Below are positions 62,402 to 64,000 of a DNA stretch of 64,000 nt, in pieces. The stretch is from Bradyrhizobium erythrophlei (lineage in GTDB: Bacteria; Pseudomonadota; Alphaproteobacteria; Rhizobiales; Xanthobacteraceae). The first letter of the stretch is position 1, and every line of letters starts with the position of its first letter. The stretch spans positions 496,001-560,000 of the forward strand of contig NZ_LT670818.1 of the NCBI RefSeq assembly GCF_900129505.1. The letters run 5' to 3'. The position numbers were made by a program, and so were the translations under genes. The notes under the pieces are model-generated. The model was not told the origin of the DNA, searched no databases, and saw only the letters and a list, made by a program, of their open reading frames with translations.

Positions 62402-63949
62402 ATGCTGAAGAAAATCGTCCTCGGCCTCGTTTTGATCTGCGCCACCGGCGCCGCGCTCGCGCAGGAGCCGAAATTGGGAGGCGTCATCAACGCCGTGATC
62501 CAGCCCGAGCCGCCCAGCCTGATGCTCGCCATGATCCAGAACGGGCCGACCCAGATGGTGTCCGGCAACATCTTCGAAGGTCTGCTGCGCTACAGTCCGA
62601 AACTCGAACCCCTGCCCGGCCTCGCCGAGAGCTGGACCGTCAGCGACGATGCCAAGGTCTATACGTTCAAGCTCAAGCCCGGTGTGACCTGGCACGACGG
62701 CAAGCCGTTCACCTCAGCCGACGTGCTGTTCTCGATCGAGATGCTGAAAGAGACTCATGCGCGCGCGCGCAACAATTTGCTGCAGGTCGAAAAAGTCGAA
62801 GCGCCCGACGATCTGACGGTCGTCTTCACGCTCAAGCAGCCGTTCGGCCCGTTCCTCGGCATTTTCGAGGTTGGTTCGATGCCGATGGTTCCGAAACACC
62901 TCTATGCCGGCACCGACTTCAAGACCAATCCCTACAACAATGCCCCGATCGGAACCGGCCCGTTCATGTTCAAGGAATGGCAGAAGGGCTCGTTCATCCA
63001 TCTCGTCAAGAACCCGAACTACCACGAAAAGGGCAAGCCCTATATCGACGAAATCTACTGGCAGATCATTCCGGACGCCGCGGCCCGCTCGGTGGCGTTC
63101 GAAACCGGCAAGGTCGACGTCCTGCCCGGCGGCTCGGTGGAGAATTTCGACGTTCCGCGGCTGACCAAGCTCAAGGACACCTGCGTCACCGGCGCCGGCT
63201 GGGAGTTCTTCAGTCCGCTGGCGTGGCTGTGGCTCAACAACCGCTCCGGGCCGACCGCCAACAAGAAGGTGCGCCAGGCGATCATGTACGCCATCGATCG
63301 CAACTTCGCCAAGGACGTGATCTGGAATGGGCTCGGCAAGGTGGCCACCGGCCCATCAGCCTCCTCGATCAAGTTCTATACCGACGACGTGCCGAAATAC
63401 GATTACGACCCGGCCAAGGCCAAGGCGCTGCTGAAGGAAGCCGGCTACAATGGCGAAAAAATCCGCCTGCTGCCGCTTGCCTATGGCGAGACCTGGCAGC
63501 GCTGGGGCGAAGCCGTGAAGCAGAACCTGCAGGACGTCGGCATGAACATCGAGACCATCGCCACCGATGTGCCCGGGGGCAACCAGAAGATCGGCGACTG
63601 GGATTACGATATCGCCTTCACCTATCTCTACCAGTACGGCGATCCCGCGCTCGGCGTCGGGCGCAACTACGTCTCGAGCGCGATCGCCAAGGGCCAGATC
63701 TTCAACAATGTCGAGGGCTACTCCAACCCCGAGATCGATAAACTGTTCGCCGACGGCGCGGTCGCCACGCCGGATTCCAAGCGCCAGGAGATCTACGAGA
63801 AGGCGCAGAAGATCCTGGTGGAAGACGTGCCGGTGGCGTGGATGCTCGAACTGCAGTTTCCGACCATTACCCGTTGCAAGATCAAGAATCTGATCACCAC
63901 AGGCATCGGCGTCAATGACGGCTTCCGGGACGCCTGGATCGACAAGTGA
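62402..63949 (+). CDS. ABC transporter substrate-binding protein, family 5 (peptide/nickel type)
   Basis: The product has 515 residues. A signal peptide (to about ALA, residue 20) is followed by family-5 landmarks: GLAESWTVSDDAKVYTFKLK, PGVTWHDGKPFTSADVLFSI, GTGPFMFKEWQKGSFIHLVK, NPNYHEKGKPYIDEIYWQI and KVRQAIMYAIDRNFAKDVIW. It binds peptides or similar solutes in the periplasm for a DppBCDF-type transporter, whose permease genes would be expected beyond the right edge. AAGGTAAGCC precedes the ATG. Confidence 0.95.
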   Translation: MLKKIVLGLVLICATGAALAQEPKLGGVINAVIQPEPPSLMLAMIQNGPTQMVSGNIFEGLLRYSPKLEPLPGLAESWTVSDDAKVYTFKLKPGVTWHDGKPFTSADVLFSIEMLKETHARARNNLLQVEKVEAPDDLTVVFTLKQPFGPFLGIFEVGSMPMVPKHLYAGTDFKTNPYNNAPIGTGPFMFKEWQKGSFIHLVKNPNYHEKGKPYIDEIYWQIIPDAAARSVAFETGKVDVLPGGSVENFDVPRLTKLKDTCVTGAGWEFFSPLAWLWLNNRSGPTANKKVRQAIMYAIDRNFAKDVIWNGLGKVATGPSASSIKFYTDDVPKYDYDPAKAKALLKEAGYNGEKIRLLPLAYGETWQRWGEAVKQNLQDVGMNIETIATDVPGGNQKIGDWDYDIAFTYLYQYGDPALGVGRNYVSSAIAKGQIFNNVEGYSNPEIDKLFADGAVATPDSKRQEIYEKAQKILVEDVPVAWMLELQFPTITRCKIKNLITTGIGVNDGFRDAWIDK

Positions 63950-64000
63950 GCGCGTGCGACATTGCGGCGGCGATGCTATGCCTGGCACCGGTTCCCCTTC

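Overview
The window looks like a chromosomal segment of a Bradyrhizobium-type alphaproteobacterium (Hyphomicrobiales). The base composition is GC-rich. The thiamin operon has the order riboswitch-thiO-thiS-thiG-thiE-thiC. The gaps are crowded with the palindromic intergenic repeats I associate with that genus, and most proteins look typical of that group. The genus is inferred from content and gene order, not from a marker gene. I found no rRNA, tRNA or CRISPR array.

Layout. 1-2.1 kb: minus-strand small stress-type genes (dodecin, two PRC-barrel proteins, a zinc-ribbon protein). 2.3-8.0 kb: a lytic transglycosylase whose stop codon overlaps a likely promoter, then a TPP riboswitch and the thiamin operon, closed by a hairpin terminator. 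8.2-20.9 kb: many small and hypothetical genes, an orphan ribbon-helix-helix antitoxin, an HTH-YkgJ fusion, a J-domain protein, an SDR, a Fis-type HTH protein, a cytochrome P450 with an abnormal tail, and a collagen-like gene that looks frameshifted. 21.1-22.0 kb: bfd-bfr iron storage pair. 22.2-31.3 kb: small envelope proteins, an MltB-type transglycosylase, EttA, a 2-hydroxyacid dehydrogenase, an NAD-dependent epimerase, a dead TetR gene and a YkuD transpeptidase with internal repeats. 31.7-36.6 kb: a membrane-anchored Ala/Pro-rich protein, two rhodanese-type proteins, a GlsB-type membrane protein and a MoxR/VWA pair split across strands.

36.6-47.4 kb is the accessory part. It holds long inverted repeats, a second copy of a composite structured repeat, a DUF4345 protein, a metallophosphoesterase, a three-gene sulfur-type cluster (Tat-exported DsrE-like protein, periplasmic binding protein, DoxD/DoxA membrane protein), a group II intron that has lost almost all of its reverse transcriptase, two TPR proteins and repeat debris. 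47.5-64 kb returns to ordinary metabolism: tannase/feruloyl esterase, a divergent MFS/TetR pair, a GMC oxidoreductase, an acetyltransferase, an SMP-30 protein, an AraC/GyrI regulator, a translationally coupled cupin pair, a GST, a PHB depolymerase and two ABC solute-binding proteins.

The strongest functional units are the riboswitch-controlled thiamin operon, the bfd-bfr iron pair, the MoxR/VWA chaperone pair and the DsrE/SBP/DoxD cluster. The most unusual structural signals are two copies of a composite repeat whose long hairpin shows a compensatory base change between copies, the ORF-deleted group II intron, and palindromic repeats that supply the stop codons of neighbouring genes.
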